A stretch of 64,000 bases of DNA, from the NCBI GenBank assembly GCA_030762895.1, contig CM061068.1:41898783-41962782 (forward strand), given 5' to 3'. The stretch is from Sophora flavescens. Lineage: Eukaryota > Streptophyta > Magnoliopsida > Fabales > Fabaceae. The first letter of the stretch is position 1. Each line of letters starts with the position of its first letter. Made by a program: the position numbers and the translations under genes. Below, piece after piece: positions 35,101 through 45,775 of the stretch. The notes beneath the pieces were generated by a model. That model was not told the DNA's origin and ran no database searches. It saw nothing but the letters and a program-made list of their open reading frames with translations.

Positions 35101-36594
35101 TATTATTACGTACTAATTTACAATTACTTATAAATGTATATACAGTAATCTTGAGAATTCGTTTTTCCTTAATGACGGATAATAAAATGAGCCAGGAGAT
35201 AGTTTTGTGGGGGAAAAGGAGATTACGAGGTCATGGAATATAGAGGAAGTTCTTTTTCTTTCTTTCTTTTTTATAAACTCAACACTTAAAAATTAAAATT
35301 GGGTGCACTACACCAATTACATTAATAGGTATTTATTATTATTTAATTAATAATTAGTTATTATTTTTTGGTGACCGAGTATCCTCTAAAGCAAAATTGT
35401 AAGACTAATCTTCATGTTAGAGTGTGGTTAGATAATTTTAAGGATCGAAACCTTGACCTTGTAAATAAAGTTCGTGTGAGAACACATTCTAGTTGCGACT
35501 ATTATTGGGCAATAATTATTTACCTTAATTTATCATGATTAATATATCTAATTTAAATACTCCTTGTTTATCCAATAATTTCTCACGTAGATGTTGTGTA
35601 GATACCAATAAAAGAACAATGTAAGAATTAAAGAGACAACTAGATGTTCCTGCAGCCTAAAAGAGAACCACCATCGTAAGTGGTGTGCTCAGGTGCGACA
35701 GCCCCTGCAAAGTAAAACTCCCAAGTCCCCACCTTCCCCAATTCCACAAAATTAATCAATGAGAAACCATCTCACATTTTTTTGGTGAAAGCTTGGCTGG
35801 TAAATTGCTATCTAGATAGAGATCGAATATTCTGAACGATCAAAGAGTAATAAAAATGTAGCGATATTAAAGCATAATCAGTTATTCTTTCTGGATTTGA
35901 TAGCTATCAGATACTCTATCACATCTACATATCATACATCTATGAGTCCGGATTTGCTCCTGCTAGAACCCGTCCAGTGTCCCTCCTGCGGAAATCCAAC
36001 GGCTTGTGTGGTGTTTGTAGAGAGAGATGGAGCTGGTGTGATGTGTGAGAGAAGGTTCCAAGGGACAAAAAAAAGGCAGGACACTCCTGACGACAGGAAC
36101 GAATCCGGGCTCCATCTATACATATTTATATTACACATCTATGTTAGTGTTACATAGCTTATAGTATCTAATTCCACTCAAGTATGGGTGTCCGATAAGT
36201 GATGAAATAAAAAAAATCATTTTTGCATAAAGAAAGTGATCACACGATCACTTGCTGCTGATCAGCTTCTGAAAAAACAAGAGCCGAGTCTTGAAAGATC
36301 GGAAGGTAATTAAAACACAGAAGAAAAATTTTAACTATAGACTTGGTTCCTAGTCCTACTATATATATAGACAATATGTGTTAAACATTTTCATTATCTA
36401 ATTAATATGGTCTTTTGATTCTAGCGTGTTTATGATCAGAAACTGCATGTGTAAGACTTACCCGTGATGAGAGCAGTTGGATTGGAATTAGGAAGGAAGG
36501 AAAAGCAAGCTTCAGTGACTTGCTCTGCAGTTGAGTTTGAGCTAAAGCCACTAGGGCCTGCAATTCCTGCTAAGTACCGTAGTGTTGCCTTCAT
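32124..36594 (-). CDS. Short-chain dehydrogenase/reductase, TIC32/retinol-dehydrogenase-like
   Basis: NAD(P)-dependent oxidoreductase of the classical SDR fold. Eight exons on the minus strand: 36594-36462, 35043-34812, 34678-34599, 33212-33059, 32951-32873, 32736-32649, 32554-32508, 32306-32124. All have GT..AG borders and keep one frame for 331 residues. Seen: the cofactor motif TGASSGIG (44-51), NNAG (123-126), a serine in RIINVSS (about 178), catalytic YAQSK (Tyr207, Lys211) and HPGIVKT. The N-terminus MKATLRYLAGIAGPSG and the C-terminal half match a plant group annotated as TIC32-like. TIC32 proper is a calmodulin-binding subunit of the chloroplast inner-envelope translocon; whether this paralogue acts there is unknown. 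No frameshift or stop was found. The exon 3 donor (GTACTCC) is weak. Confidence 0.92.
35944..36112. mobile_element. 169-bp MITE in SDR intron 1
   Basis: Terminal inverted repeats gagtccggatt...aatccgggctc, extending imperfectly over about 40 bases. Flanked by a 7-bp duplication catctat (35937-35943 and 36113-36119). No coding capacity. The superfamily is not resolved by a 7-bp duplication. Confidence 0.75.
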
Positions 36595-36668
36595 TGATGT
36601 CCCAGCTGCTTTAGAATCTCACGAGGACACAAAGCACTTGTGGGTGGGACTAGAAACCACATATAGCT

Positions 36669-36676
36669 TTTTATAT
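36669..36676 (-). promoter_or_regulatory. TATA box of the SDR gene
   Basis: Minus strand CTATATAAAAAG, about 75 bases upstream of the ATG at 36594; consistent with a short 5' leader of about 45 bases. Confidence 0.6.
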
Positions 36677-36779
36677 AGAGCACAGACTGATAGACACACA
36701 CACAACACATCAGATACGGTGAGATAAACTCTAGAAGAATATGCTCCGTGTTGCATAAAGATTTTCAACATTCATTTAA

Positions 36780-37070
36780 GGTTTAATGAAATTTTTGGCC
36801 TCAATATTTTAAGGTAATATTGGTTTTGATCTCTAACTTTTTTTTCTGACGGTTTTGGTCCTTCACTTTTTTAAAATATTGGTTATGGTCCCTGCCGTTA
36901 ATGTCCCACCGTTAAGTGCTGACGGTAGGGACCAAAACCAATATTTTTAAAAAGTGAATGACCAAAACCATCAGGAAAAAAAGTTAGGGACTAAAACAAT
37001 CGAGGGGAAAAAGTTAGGGACCAAAACCAATATTATCCTAAAATATAGGGACCAGAAAGTTCATTAAACC
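36780..37070. repeat. Foldback MITE, left copy
   Basis: Nearly complete palindrome of 291 bp starting ggtttaatgaa and ending ttcattaaacc, with repeated 'gggaccaaaaccaatatt' and its complement either side of a centre near 36910 ('ccgttaagtgctgacgg'). Confidence 0.8.
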
Positions 37071-37509
37071 ATTGGTTTGGATTGATTCGGTTTAAAAAAA
37101 AAGAATCCAAAATCTGATCCAATCCGATCGGTTTTCACAAAACAAGATCCAAAAAAATTCAATAAACATTGGTTTTGTTCGGTTTTCGATTTTCTTTTGG
37201 ATCGGTTTGAATATGAACAATCATACTCCCTTGTATTGGAAATTTGAAAAAGGAAAAAAAATACTCCAAATATGATTTCCTTAAATTCACGTTAAGTGTA
37301 TGCAACACAAAATAACTATAAATACTCCAGACTTGTCATGGCTGCATCATTGCATGAAAAAGATTGTATTGATCATTCTTTTTGTATAGGCAAAGCAGGG
37401 AATCATGTAAGTTGTTATGAATAGTTAGCATAAATCTGAATGTAGTTGATCTTTATTTATCTCAATTATTTGGATTCGAATTCAACATAACTTTGTTTTT
37501 ATTATTTTT

Positions 37510-37605
37510 TGGTTTCCTAGGATATCATCCGCACGCAACTGCAGAGACTAATCCTCGAGCCGGGTAGGACTACAAGAATGGTAAAACTCTCCCTAAAAAA
37601 TTTTA
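37510..37605 (-). mobile_element. SINE 3' fragment
   Basis: Resembles the 3' part of the SINE at 38128-38321 (tttccta-gatatcatccgc...cgcaactgc-agagactaatcc) but lacks the box A/B region. Confidence 0.55.
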
Positions 37606-37817
37606 ACACTGTTGCATTCCCAGGATCATCCAAGTGCTATTGGATAACTTTATTTTTATTATTAACTAAGATAAATAAAATACATACAAATAAAAAGAAC
37701 TAATTAAGATGTTTCATGCGTCAATGTGGTGTGTATTACACTTTTGCAATTCATTCTATTAATCATGCATTGACTAATCCATCAAAATGGGTGTTTGAAA
37801 TAATAAGTTTATTTTTA

Positions 37818-38106
37818 GGTTTAATGAACTTTCTGGTCCCTACATTTTAGGATAATATTGGTTTTGATCCCTACCTTTTTTCCTGATGGTTTTGGTCCCT
37901 AATCCTTTTTCCCGATGGTTTTGGTCCTTCACTTTTTTAAAATATTGGTTTTGGTTCCTACCGTCAGCACTTAACGATGGGACATTGACGGCAGGGACCA
38001 AAACCAATATTTTAAAAAGGTGAAGGACCAAAACCATCGGAAAAAAATGTTAGGGACCAAAACCAATATTACCCTAAAATTAAGGGATCAAAAAGTTCAT
38101 TAAACC
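37818..38106. repeat. Foldback MITE, right copy
   Basis: 289-bp palindromic copy of the same family as 36780-37070, with the same ends and the same centre (cagcacttaacgatgg). Confidence 0.8.
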
Positions 38107-38127
38107 TTCATTTAAATTGCCAATGAA

Positions 38128-38321
38128 TTTTTTTTTAGGTTTCCCAGTATATCCTCCGTGTGTAACTGCGAAGACTAATCCCTCAAGATACTGGACTGCA
38201 TTGAAGTATTGATCTCTCCCAACCAGATTTTCTCCATACGCAAGAGTCGGGGATCAAACCCTTGATCACTTACTTAAGGGGTCCAAGCCCATTACCACTT
38301 AAACCAACCACATGTTGGTTC
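38128..38321 (-). mobile_element. tRNA-derived SINE with target duplication
   Basis: On the minus strand it begins GAACCAACATGTGG, has a box A-like TGGTTTAAGTGGT, a box B-like GGGTTTGATCCC, and ends in an A-rich tail (ggaaacctaaaaaaaaaa). Flanked by ccaatgaa at 38120-38127 and 38322-38329. All hallmarks of a SINE insertion of 194 bp. Confidence 0.82.
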
Positions 38322-38738
38322 CCAATGAAATATTTGATAACTCATACTCACTAATATATAAAAAAGGGTATCATTATAATCTGCGTGTAACGAAAATTAA
38401 CAAGAGAGGTCTTACAGTAGCATGTATTGATTGTTGTTAGCATGCATTAATTTCTTTTGTTATAGAGTGTTACTTCCTCGCTATTTAATTATAAAAAAAT
38501 AACTAATTTCATATTTATTAAGAAAATTAGTTAATTTAGTTTAAGAATATTGATTTATGTAAAAAAATTGAGTTATAATTACTAAACTACCGTTTAATTG
38601 TCTATAGAATATACAATGCTCTTGAAAAAGTAAAGGGAGAATTGATTTGATTAATTAATTTTCTTGATTTTTGGAATATTTATATTAAATAGAGTTGACT
38701 TGGTTGAATTTTGCTTATATTTTAGTTCAAAAAATATA

Positions 38739-39034
38739 CTCCCTCCGATCCATATTATAAGCAAAAAAATCATAAATCTTTTGGTCCAATATATAAAAAA
38801 AATTTGATTTCCACTGACTCATTTAATGACATTATTCCTAAAATATCATTCATTTAATACAAAATTTGTTTTTCAGTGACTCATTCTATTCCCAACAACA
38901 CAAGCAACTTCTCATTACCATAAAGGGTAATTTAGGTATACACCTAATTTTTTAACCAAATTAAATAAGATTAACTAACCACCTTAATATGTGTGCTGCA
39001 TTAATTTTTTTGCTTATAATATAAACCGAAGGAA

Positions 39035-39035
<1 letters not shown>
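38739..39035. mobile_element. Stowaway-type MITE (Tc1/mariner)
   Basis: 297 bp with inverted ends starting CTCCCTCCGATCC and ending GAAGGAAG, flanked by TA on both sides (38737-38738, 39036-39037). The inner ends continue as ttataagcaaaaaa / ttttttgcttataat. The CTCCCTCC start and TA duplication are typical of Stowaway elements. Confidence 0.85.

Positions 39036-39074
<39 letters not shown>
39036..39074. repeat. (TA)n microsatellite
   Basis: About 19 TA dinucleotides directly after the Stowaway end. Confidence 0.9.
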
Positions 39075-39078
<4 letters not shown>

Positions 39079-39111
39079 ATCGAGTCCAGAAAAAGTATCA
39101 TTCAATCCTTA

Positions 39112-39262
39112 TGAGTCATGTTATTGTAATTACTAATCAATGTCAGATCGTTTTGATAGGTTCAAATCATATAGTTTGTGGTGTGGAGCACAGTACAAAC
39201 TATATGATTTGAACCTACCAAAAGAGTATAGTTTGACATTAATTATAGTAGCATGATCTTTA
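39112..39262. repeat. Long inverted repeat (hairpin of ~70-bp arms)
   Basis: Perfect 23-bp inner arms at 39157-39179 and 39195-39217 separated by 15 bases; outer arms extend imperfectly to about 39112 and 39262. Could be a tiny MITE or a small-RNA precursor; no target duplication was identified. Confidence 0.7.
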
Positions 39263-40984
39263 TTTGCAAAGATTTTTTTCCCTTTACTTTATGGGTCTCA
39301 TTTCTCATAATTACCGCCTGTCCTTATTAAGTGGTCGTGGCTTGCATTTTCCAGTGGGCTGTGTGGACTTTGATGTTTTCTTGGTAATATTCTCGAGTGC
39401 ATAATAATGCATAATTAAGAGTAGCAATGAATCATTATGGAAAGATTAGTACTTCTTAAGTAAAACCAAATTCTTACCTGTAAATGATGTTTGGTAGTTG
39501 TGCCTCCTCTTTTATCATCTTCTCTTTTGCACAAGGACTGATCTTCCGATGAAAAATTATTGTATAAATCTGATGCATCCAAATTGAGTATATTATGGTT
39601 AATTAATAAATAATATTAATTAAGTTGTTATTGACAATACACCCAACTTGAGTGCTGTTTAATTTATACAAGTTTACTTTCACTTCTAATTTTCATGTAA
39701 AATTATCATCTTACCGCTCTTTGTCTAGCAAAGTGTTTTTTGCTTCAGGGGAGGGGGTTCATGAGGAAGTAAGCGTTTTAACCCCTAAATAGATCACATG
39801 TTAATCATCACCACCAGAAAATGGGTTGTAATTAGTTAATTACCTAGAGACAGCGAAATCGCCTCTGAAAACCTTACAAATTTTCGCAATAATTAATGGC
39901 TAAAAGGGAGAAAGCAAGCATAAAAGTTTCTGTTATTTAAGATGTGCCATCCAGCTATAGTATGCACACTAGTGAAAATAATAGTGATAGATGGCTAAAT
40001 ATATAGTGAGAACTATGAAAGTAAACCACCAATGTGGCAAGACTTTTGTTTCCTTAATTATTGGAACGTCATCTTGAGGGAAGACAGACCTTAATTAAAA
40101 TTTGATTCTTGTGATACAACTGAAAGGACACGACTACTTGACAAGATATGTGATCATAATTAAGGCATGGGTGGACGCGAAAAATGATCCTCCAGTATAT
40201 ATCTAAAGAATTACATCTCCATATCTTTCTTTAAGTAATCATAATTTCTTTATCCCTTTTTTTCCTGATGAAGGATGCATGCATTGGTACGAATAGAGAA
40301 AGATATAAGTATGAATGTATTCTAACACGTGTGCATCTAGAAAAACAATGATATTAGCTAGCATGCATTGTAAGTTTTGAGAATTTGAATTTCAACAAAG
40401 TCACAGAGGATAGAAGGAATCGAAACAGACAGATATATACGCGTTACAGACAAAGATTATGCTTTTGCTGCGTGCACACGGTGCCAATTATATCTTCCTT
40501 TTATTCGGAAGGAAGTGTTTATGAGCTTATTTTTAAAGTAAACAAATGATATTCATCATTAATTTTATAAAGTGTATTGAAATATCAACTAATTAGATGA
40601 TCCAAGAATTGATATACTCTTATTTATCTATTTTAGAGATAAGTTCACTCTAATGTAACTTTATCCCTTTTTTCCAAGGGAGGTCCAATTTCTCTTTAAC
40701 CATCGATTGCGCTTTGAGAAATGATGGGCGGTGTTGGAGCTTTGACGGGTTAAAAGTTAGGCATTGAGAGTGACCCTTCAACAATGCAGTTGAGCATAAA
40801 GGTCCCATACTGTTTCCCTACTTGCAAACACCATCTCATCACCTGCCACAACTCTTTCAAGCACTACTTACTCTTGTAGACATGTGATGCCTTGTTCATT
40901 CCTTCGTGCTTTAACATGCGCCTAGAAAAAAAGTGAGTTGAATAAAATTTGAATGTATGAACAATGCAGCATTTGTACAAATAG
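39263..40984. other. AT-rich spacer, nothing recognised
   Basis: About 1.7 kb without a supported exon, transposon end or RNA gene. Confidence 0.5.
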
Positions 40985-41203
40985 TAGTCTGATTTTTTTT
41001 TTATTAAAAAAATATTCATTCATTCGAATTGGTAAAATACATCCAAAACAATACAAATTCAACATCACCATAAATCGAAAAGGATGAATCTGCGAACAAA
41101 CTCACAACACTCAGGTTAATAGCATAACACGGCAAAATACCTACAAATGTGACAAAATCAAAATGTCCATAATATCATTGCCTCCGGATCTGTAACGTTG
41201 ACT
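40985..41203 (-). mobile_element. LINE-like 3' end fragment, copy 2
   Basis: Homologous to 24905-25130 with the same A-rich tail side at the low coordinate. It is cut off sharply at 41203 (...aacgttgac) by the LTR beginning at 41204, which shows that T2 inserted into it. Confidence 0.6.
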
Positions 41204-42198
41204 GTAGCGACCTAAAAAAAGACTAGCCTTCGCTCTAAGAGAGAAGACATGGAGTCGCCACCAACTTTATTTTGTTTCAAGTAAGTTGGAAAACCTTTTT
41301 AAGAAAAGTTTTGGGTTCGGGAGTCGATTATGTCTAGGGAAGGCATGAAGACTTAACCCCACGGCACCCTAGAACATCCATAAAATGGTTACCCAAAATT
41401 AGTTGTGTAAATTATTAGTAACTTTGAGATATTTGTTTTACCCGTTATGAATCTCTTTATTAAAACTATATGAGGTTGAACATGGGACGTAAGTCCACAG
41501 AGCAACTTCTAAATCTGAAGGGTTGAACATGACACTTGTCATAGGGCAACCCCAAAAAGGTTGTTTTAATCAAGTGATCATCCTCTATTTTTTTATGTAA
41601 AATAAATAATCCTTACCCCTTAAAGATGGGACGGAAACGTAGAAATGAGACTTTTTACCAACTTACTTAGAGAACAAAAACATAGAGAAGTAAGAGTGTC
41701 AAGAGAAATTTATTAACAATATCAACGAAAAGAACAAAGTTTACAGAACGGGAGTAGAATAAGAATCACTTTGTTTACTCCCAGTGGTAAGATTTTAAGC
41801 TCGAAGTCTTTACATTCAACCTCCCTGGCTCCTTCAGCTCTTCCTTCTTAACCACTTCTAATGATAGGGAAGAGAAAAGGAAGCCCAGATTTCTGATATC
41901 TCTTCCTCACAACAAAAGTCTCTCCTTATTTTCTCTTTTCTATGTATCTTTCCTCTCTATCTCCTCTCTGATCTTTCATTTCCTCTCAAGAACAGTGTTC
42001 TCCCTTCCTTTCTCACTAAGGAAATATCAGATCATAAGTCCTTCTGTCAAAAAATCTGTCCCCCCTTCTCCCCTTTTTTTCCTCTCCTTTTATAGATGGA
42101 GGAGAGAGCTTCTTTCTTCTTCTCCGTTGACTTCAAGGTCGGCTTGCACGAATACCCAAGGCTTGGGCCATTCTGAACAGCGGAAAGGAGCAGATTTG

Positions 42199-42690
42199 AT
42201 GTGAAGGTTGCACGCTTGAAAAGGGAAGGAGATGGGGGTTTTTTCCTGATGGGTATGAAGGCTTTTTAGGGTTAGGAGTGAGGCTGCCAGGTTAAGGCGA
42301 GGGAGGAGATGGAAGAAAAAATAAAAGACCAATGGGTAGAGGAGGTGCAAAAAAAGGGGGTTCTGAGTAGAGATAGCGTGTGTCCAGATGGGGTGGTATG
42401 AGTAGCAGAAAGGTGGTAATTTGATGTGAGGGTTGCACGCTTGAAAAGAGAAAAGAGATGGGGGTTTTGAACAGAAATAGAGTGTTCCCAGACGGGGTGG
42501 CATGAGTAGCAGAAAGGTGGTGATCTGATGTGAGGGTTGCAAGCTGGGAAAGAGAAAAGAGATGGGGGGTTTTGAGCAGAAATAGCGTGTGCCCAGACGG
42601 GGTGGTATGAGTAGTAAAAAGGTGGTGATTTGATGTGAGGGTTGCATGCTTGAAAAGAGAAAGGAAATGGGGTTTTTGTCTGATGTTCAT
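42199..42690 (-). repeat. ~105-bp tandem repeat in T2 LTR
   Basis: Blocks starting 'gatgtgagggttgca' at 42423, 42527 and 42632 (and an offset one at 42199), each with 'gggttttgagcagaaatag' and 'ggggtggtatgagtag'. Overlapping open frames here arise from the repeats. Confidence 0.85.
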
Positions 42691-43079
42691 GATGGCTTTT
42701 TAGGGTTAGGAGTAGGGTTACCAGGTTAAAACAAGGGAGGAGGTAAGGAAGAAGGAGGACCAATGGGTAGAGGAGGAAAAGAGGTCTTGCCTGGTATGTA
42801 AAGTGGGTAGGAGGCGTAACTCAGCTTCCTTTCCCTTTTGTTGATTGTCTTTTCTCCTTGTTTTCTTCGTCCTTTCTTCCTTATCTTCTCCTTCTTCTTT
42901 CTTTATTCTTTAGCCTTCAGCCTGAAAATAAAATTGCAGTGGACGAAATCTCTTCGTCCCAACAGAAAATTAAATATGCAAAAGTGGATATACATTGGGC
43001 GGACCTCCTCGTCCAACAAGAAAAGATAATTGCAGTGGACGGAACCTCCTCGTCCAACAGAAATTAAAATAATTGAAGT

Positions 43080-44150
43080 GGACGGAACCCCCTCGTCCAA
43101 CAGAAATAAAAAGGGACAGGACTGGACGGGACCAACAGCTGGTGCAAAGCAATGGACGGGACTACCCTGCCCATCAGCAAGTGGCAAGCAATGGACGGGG
43201 CCTCCCAGTCCATCAGCAAGTTCAAAGCAATGGGCCAGGACCACCCCGGTCCATCGCAAAGTGGAAAGCGATGATGCGGGACCACCCCATCATCGGCGAG
43301 TGCAAAGAAATGGACGGGACCACCCCGTCCATCAACAAGTGGAAAGCAATGGACGGGACCACCCGTCCCTCAGCAAGTGCAAGGCACTGGACGGGACCAC
43401 CCCATCCAACAGCGAGTGAAAAGCAATGGACGTGACTACCCCGTCCAACAGCAAGTGGAAAGCAGTGGACGGGACCACCCCGGCCCATCGCCAGCAAGAC
43501 GAGGCACCGGGCGGGACCACCCCGGCCCAACAAAGAAGTGTAAGCAATGGACGGGACTACCCCGTCCCAACAAAGAAGTGGAAAGTATTGGGCGGGACCA
43601 CCCCGTCCATCGCCAGAATGCAAAGCAATGGATGGGACTACCCCGGCCCAACAAAGAAGTGGAAAGCGATGGACGAGACTACCCCCTGTCCAACAAAGAA
43701 GTGGAAAGTATTGGGCCGGACCACCCCGTCTATCGCCAAGTGCAAAGCAATGGACGGGGACTACCCCCGCCCAACAAAGAATTGGAAAGAAGTGGACGGG
43801 ACCACCCCGTCCCATCGAGAAAGTGCAAGGCACTCGGACGGACCACCCCGTCCAACAATGAAGTGAAAAGCAATGGACGGGACTACCTCGTCCCAACAAA
43901 GAAGTGGAATGCAGTGGGCGGACCACCACCCCGTCCATCGCCAGTGCGAGGCACATGACGGAACCACCCCGCCCAACAAGAAGTGTAAAGCAATGGATGG
44001 GACTACCCCCGTCCAACGACAAGTGTGTCCAATGCAATGGATCGGATCGCATCCAACAGCCAGTCCAAGGTAGTGGACTGGATGGGACCACCTCGTCCAA
44101 CAGCAAATGTGATGGACTGGGAGGGATCACCCCCTCCTTTCTTCATATTA
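43080..44150 (-). repeat. 40-bp hairpin minisatellite in T2 LTR (about 27 units)
   Basis: Units of 36-44 bp, mostly 39-41, each with arms TGGACGGG and CCCGTCCA (five bases between them) followed by a 'caagtggaaagcaa' spacer. About 27 units could be counted from 43080. Because 40 is not a multiple of 3 and stops are rare in the unit, long meaningless frames appear on both strands (including 302 codons on the minus strand, 43222-44130). Confidence 0.9.
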
Positions 44151-44218
44151 TTAGTCTCCTTGAAACATGATATGATAAATTAGAATAAAATGAAGACAGA
44201 CAAAAGTGGGTGTTCACA

Positions 44219-44233
44219 GTTGCCCCTCTTTAC
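44219..44233 (-). other. Polypurine tract of T2
   Basis: Minus strand GTAAAGAGGGGCAAC directly before the LTR start TGTGAACACC; primer for plus-strand DNA synthesis in LTR elements. Confidence 0.8.
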
Positions 44234-44359
44234 TTGTTGCATACTAGAAGACATGATTAGTCATGACTTTTCATGTATTGTAGTAATGAACAAGTAAAGA
44301 AAATGAACACATATTTTGTCCAACATGAGGAGCTCAGAAGAAAACCTTACAATTTGAAA

Positions 44360-45240
44360 ATACAATTGCAGTGGACGGAACCTCCTCGTCCAATAGGACA
44401 GTAAATATGCAGCGGGTCTTAGAGCTCAAAAATAGACATGCAATGAGCCTCAGGGCTCGGAAATGAAAATGCAGTGAGCCTCAGAGCTCGAAAATAAAAA
44501 TGCAGTGGACAGAACCTCCTCGTCCAACAGGTAAGTAAATATGCAGCGAGCCTCAGAGCTCGAAAATAACCTTGCAATGAGCCTCAGAGCTCGAAAATGA
44601 AAATGCAGTAAGCCTCAGAGCTCGAAAATAAAAATGCAATGAGCCTCAGAGCTCGGAAATGAAATGTAGTGAGCCTCAGAGCTCGAAAATAAACTTGCAG
44701 TGAGCCTCAGAGCTCGATAAAATAAAATTGCAGTGAGCCTCAGAGCTCGAAAATGAAAATGCAGTGAGCCTCAGAACTCGAAAACAAAAATATAGTGAGC
44801 CTCATAGCTCGAAAATAAGAATGCAGTGAGCCTCAGAGCTCGAAAATAAACTTGCAGTGAGCCTCAAAGCTCGGAAATAAAATGCAGTGAGCCTCAGAGC
44901 TCGAAAAAATAAAATTGCAGTGAGCCTCAGAGCTCGAAAATAAACTTGTTGTGAGCCTCAGAGCTCGAAAATAAACTTGCAGTGAGCCTCAGAGCTCGGA
45001 AATAAAAATGCAGTGGACGGAACATCTTCGTCCAACAGAAAATTAAATGCAATGGACGGAACCTCCTCGTCCAACAGAAAATAAATGGACGAAACCTCCT
45101 CGTCCAACGGAAAGTAAACATGCAATGGACGGACCTCCTCGTCCAACAGAAAGTAAACATGCAATGAGCCTTAGAGCTTGAAAATAAAGGTGCGGTGAGC
45201 CTCAGAGCTCGAAAATAAAATAATCAGTGATCTGAAACAA
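44360..45240 (-). repeat. ~31-bp tandem array in T2 3' region
   Basis: About 25 units of 'gcagtgagcctcagagctcg' followed by 'aaaataaaaat', mixed with units of the type 'tggacggaacctcctcgtcc'. The second type is also found at the edge of the LTR array (42945-43110), so the arrays on both sides of the polypurine tract share a repeat. Confidence 0.88.
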
Positions 45241-45775
45241 ATGAGAATACCGTCCTTTTGAGGCCGAAGGAACTAGTTGCTCCATGGAAAAACTTCGACC
45301 AACCAAACCCTTGTCCATCGGCCACTCTGGGACGAGACGTTGGTCAACCAAGAATCTGACAAACTCTGGATGTTATGTAAGCTTATCTGCGTCATTCTTT
45401 TGTCGTCCAGTGTACGCTACCACTTTCACTGAATCTGAAGTATTGAGCCCTCTTGGTTTAAACCATTCATTGGTGCTACCATTAGAGTTATCAAATCATA
45501 CTATTAAACTTATGTTTACTTTTATTGAGACATGAGAGTGAACATGACAGGGGAGTGTGGAAGAAAACCTCTTGCCTTAATATCATAATTTAGGTTGTTA
45601 AGAGACAATAACAATGAGAACAAAGTTACAAAAGGGATCATGAAGATAAGCAAAAAAAATTACGAAAATCACATGAAATTTGCCCCAGTGTTGGTCCCTC
45701 GATTTTCATTTAATTGATTCCCCTCAGCCTTTTGATGATACAGATCTTGGTTCCTGTTTCTGATTCCTCCAACAC
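45241..45775 (-). other. Remaining 3' untranslated part of T2
   Basis: No coding frame recognised. On the plus strand 'aaatttgccccagtgttgg' (about 45677) recalls the segment downstream of pol in this lineage. The boundary with the next element is approximate. Confidence 0.45.

Larger units (their letters stand above)
36780..38106. mobile_element. Composite foldback element with 9-bp target duplication
   Basis: Two copies of a foldback MITE (36780-37070 and 37818-38106) bound a 747-bp core. The 9-mer ttcatttaa directly precedes the left copy (36771-36779) and directly follows the right copy (38107-38115). The inner flanks (attggtttg and ttattttta) match nothing. A 9-bp duplication is typical of Mutator-like elements, so the whole 1327 bp probably moved as one unit. 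The core includes a SINE fragment and no coding region. Confidence 0.65.
41204..44218 (-). repeat. 3' LTR of T2 (3015 bp)
   Basis: Starts on the minus strand TGTGAACACCCACTTTTG and ends GGTCGCTACA. It contains two tandem arrays (42199-42690 and 43080-44150) and a minus-strand TATA box (CTATAAAAGG, about 42086-42096). The left flank ttgac would be the target duplication; its partner was not found. Confidence 0.83.
41204..45775 (-). mobile_element. Tat/Ogre-type retrotransposon T2, 3' end only
   Basis: On the minus strand: a 3' untranslated internal region (45775-44234), a polypurine tract (GTAAAGAGGGGCAAC, 44233-44219) and a 3' LTR (44218-41204). The LTR start TGTGAACACC, its R/U5 layout and an inner 'ggagtcgcca' match T1, so it belongs to the same lineage. 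No coding region remains. The end toward 45775 is an estimate where hAT-like sequence begins. Confidence 0.78.

Noticed and set aside
42090..42763. Overlapping 130-185-codon minus-strand frames
   Set aside because: Produced by the ~105-bp tandem repeat in the T2 LTR; no start context, no domain.
43222..44130. 302-codon open frame on the minus strand and several others around 43030-44170 on both strands
   Set aside because: They lie in the 40-bp tandem array; the unit lacks stops in most frames, giving repetitive Gly/Pro/Val-rich translations with no domain.
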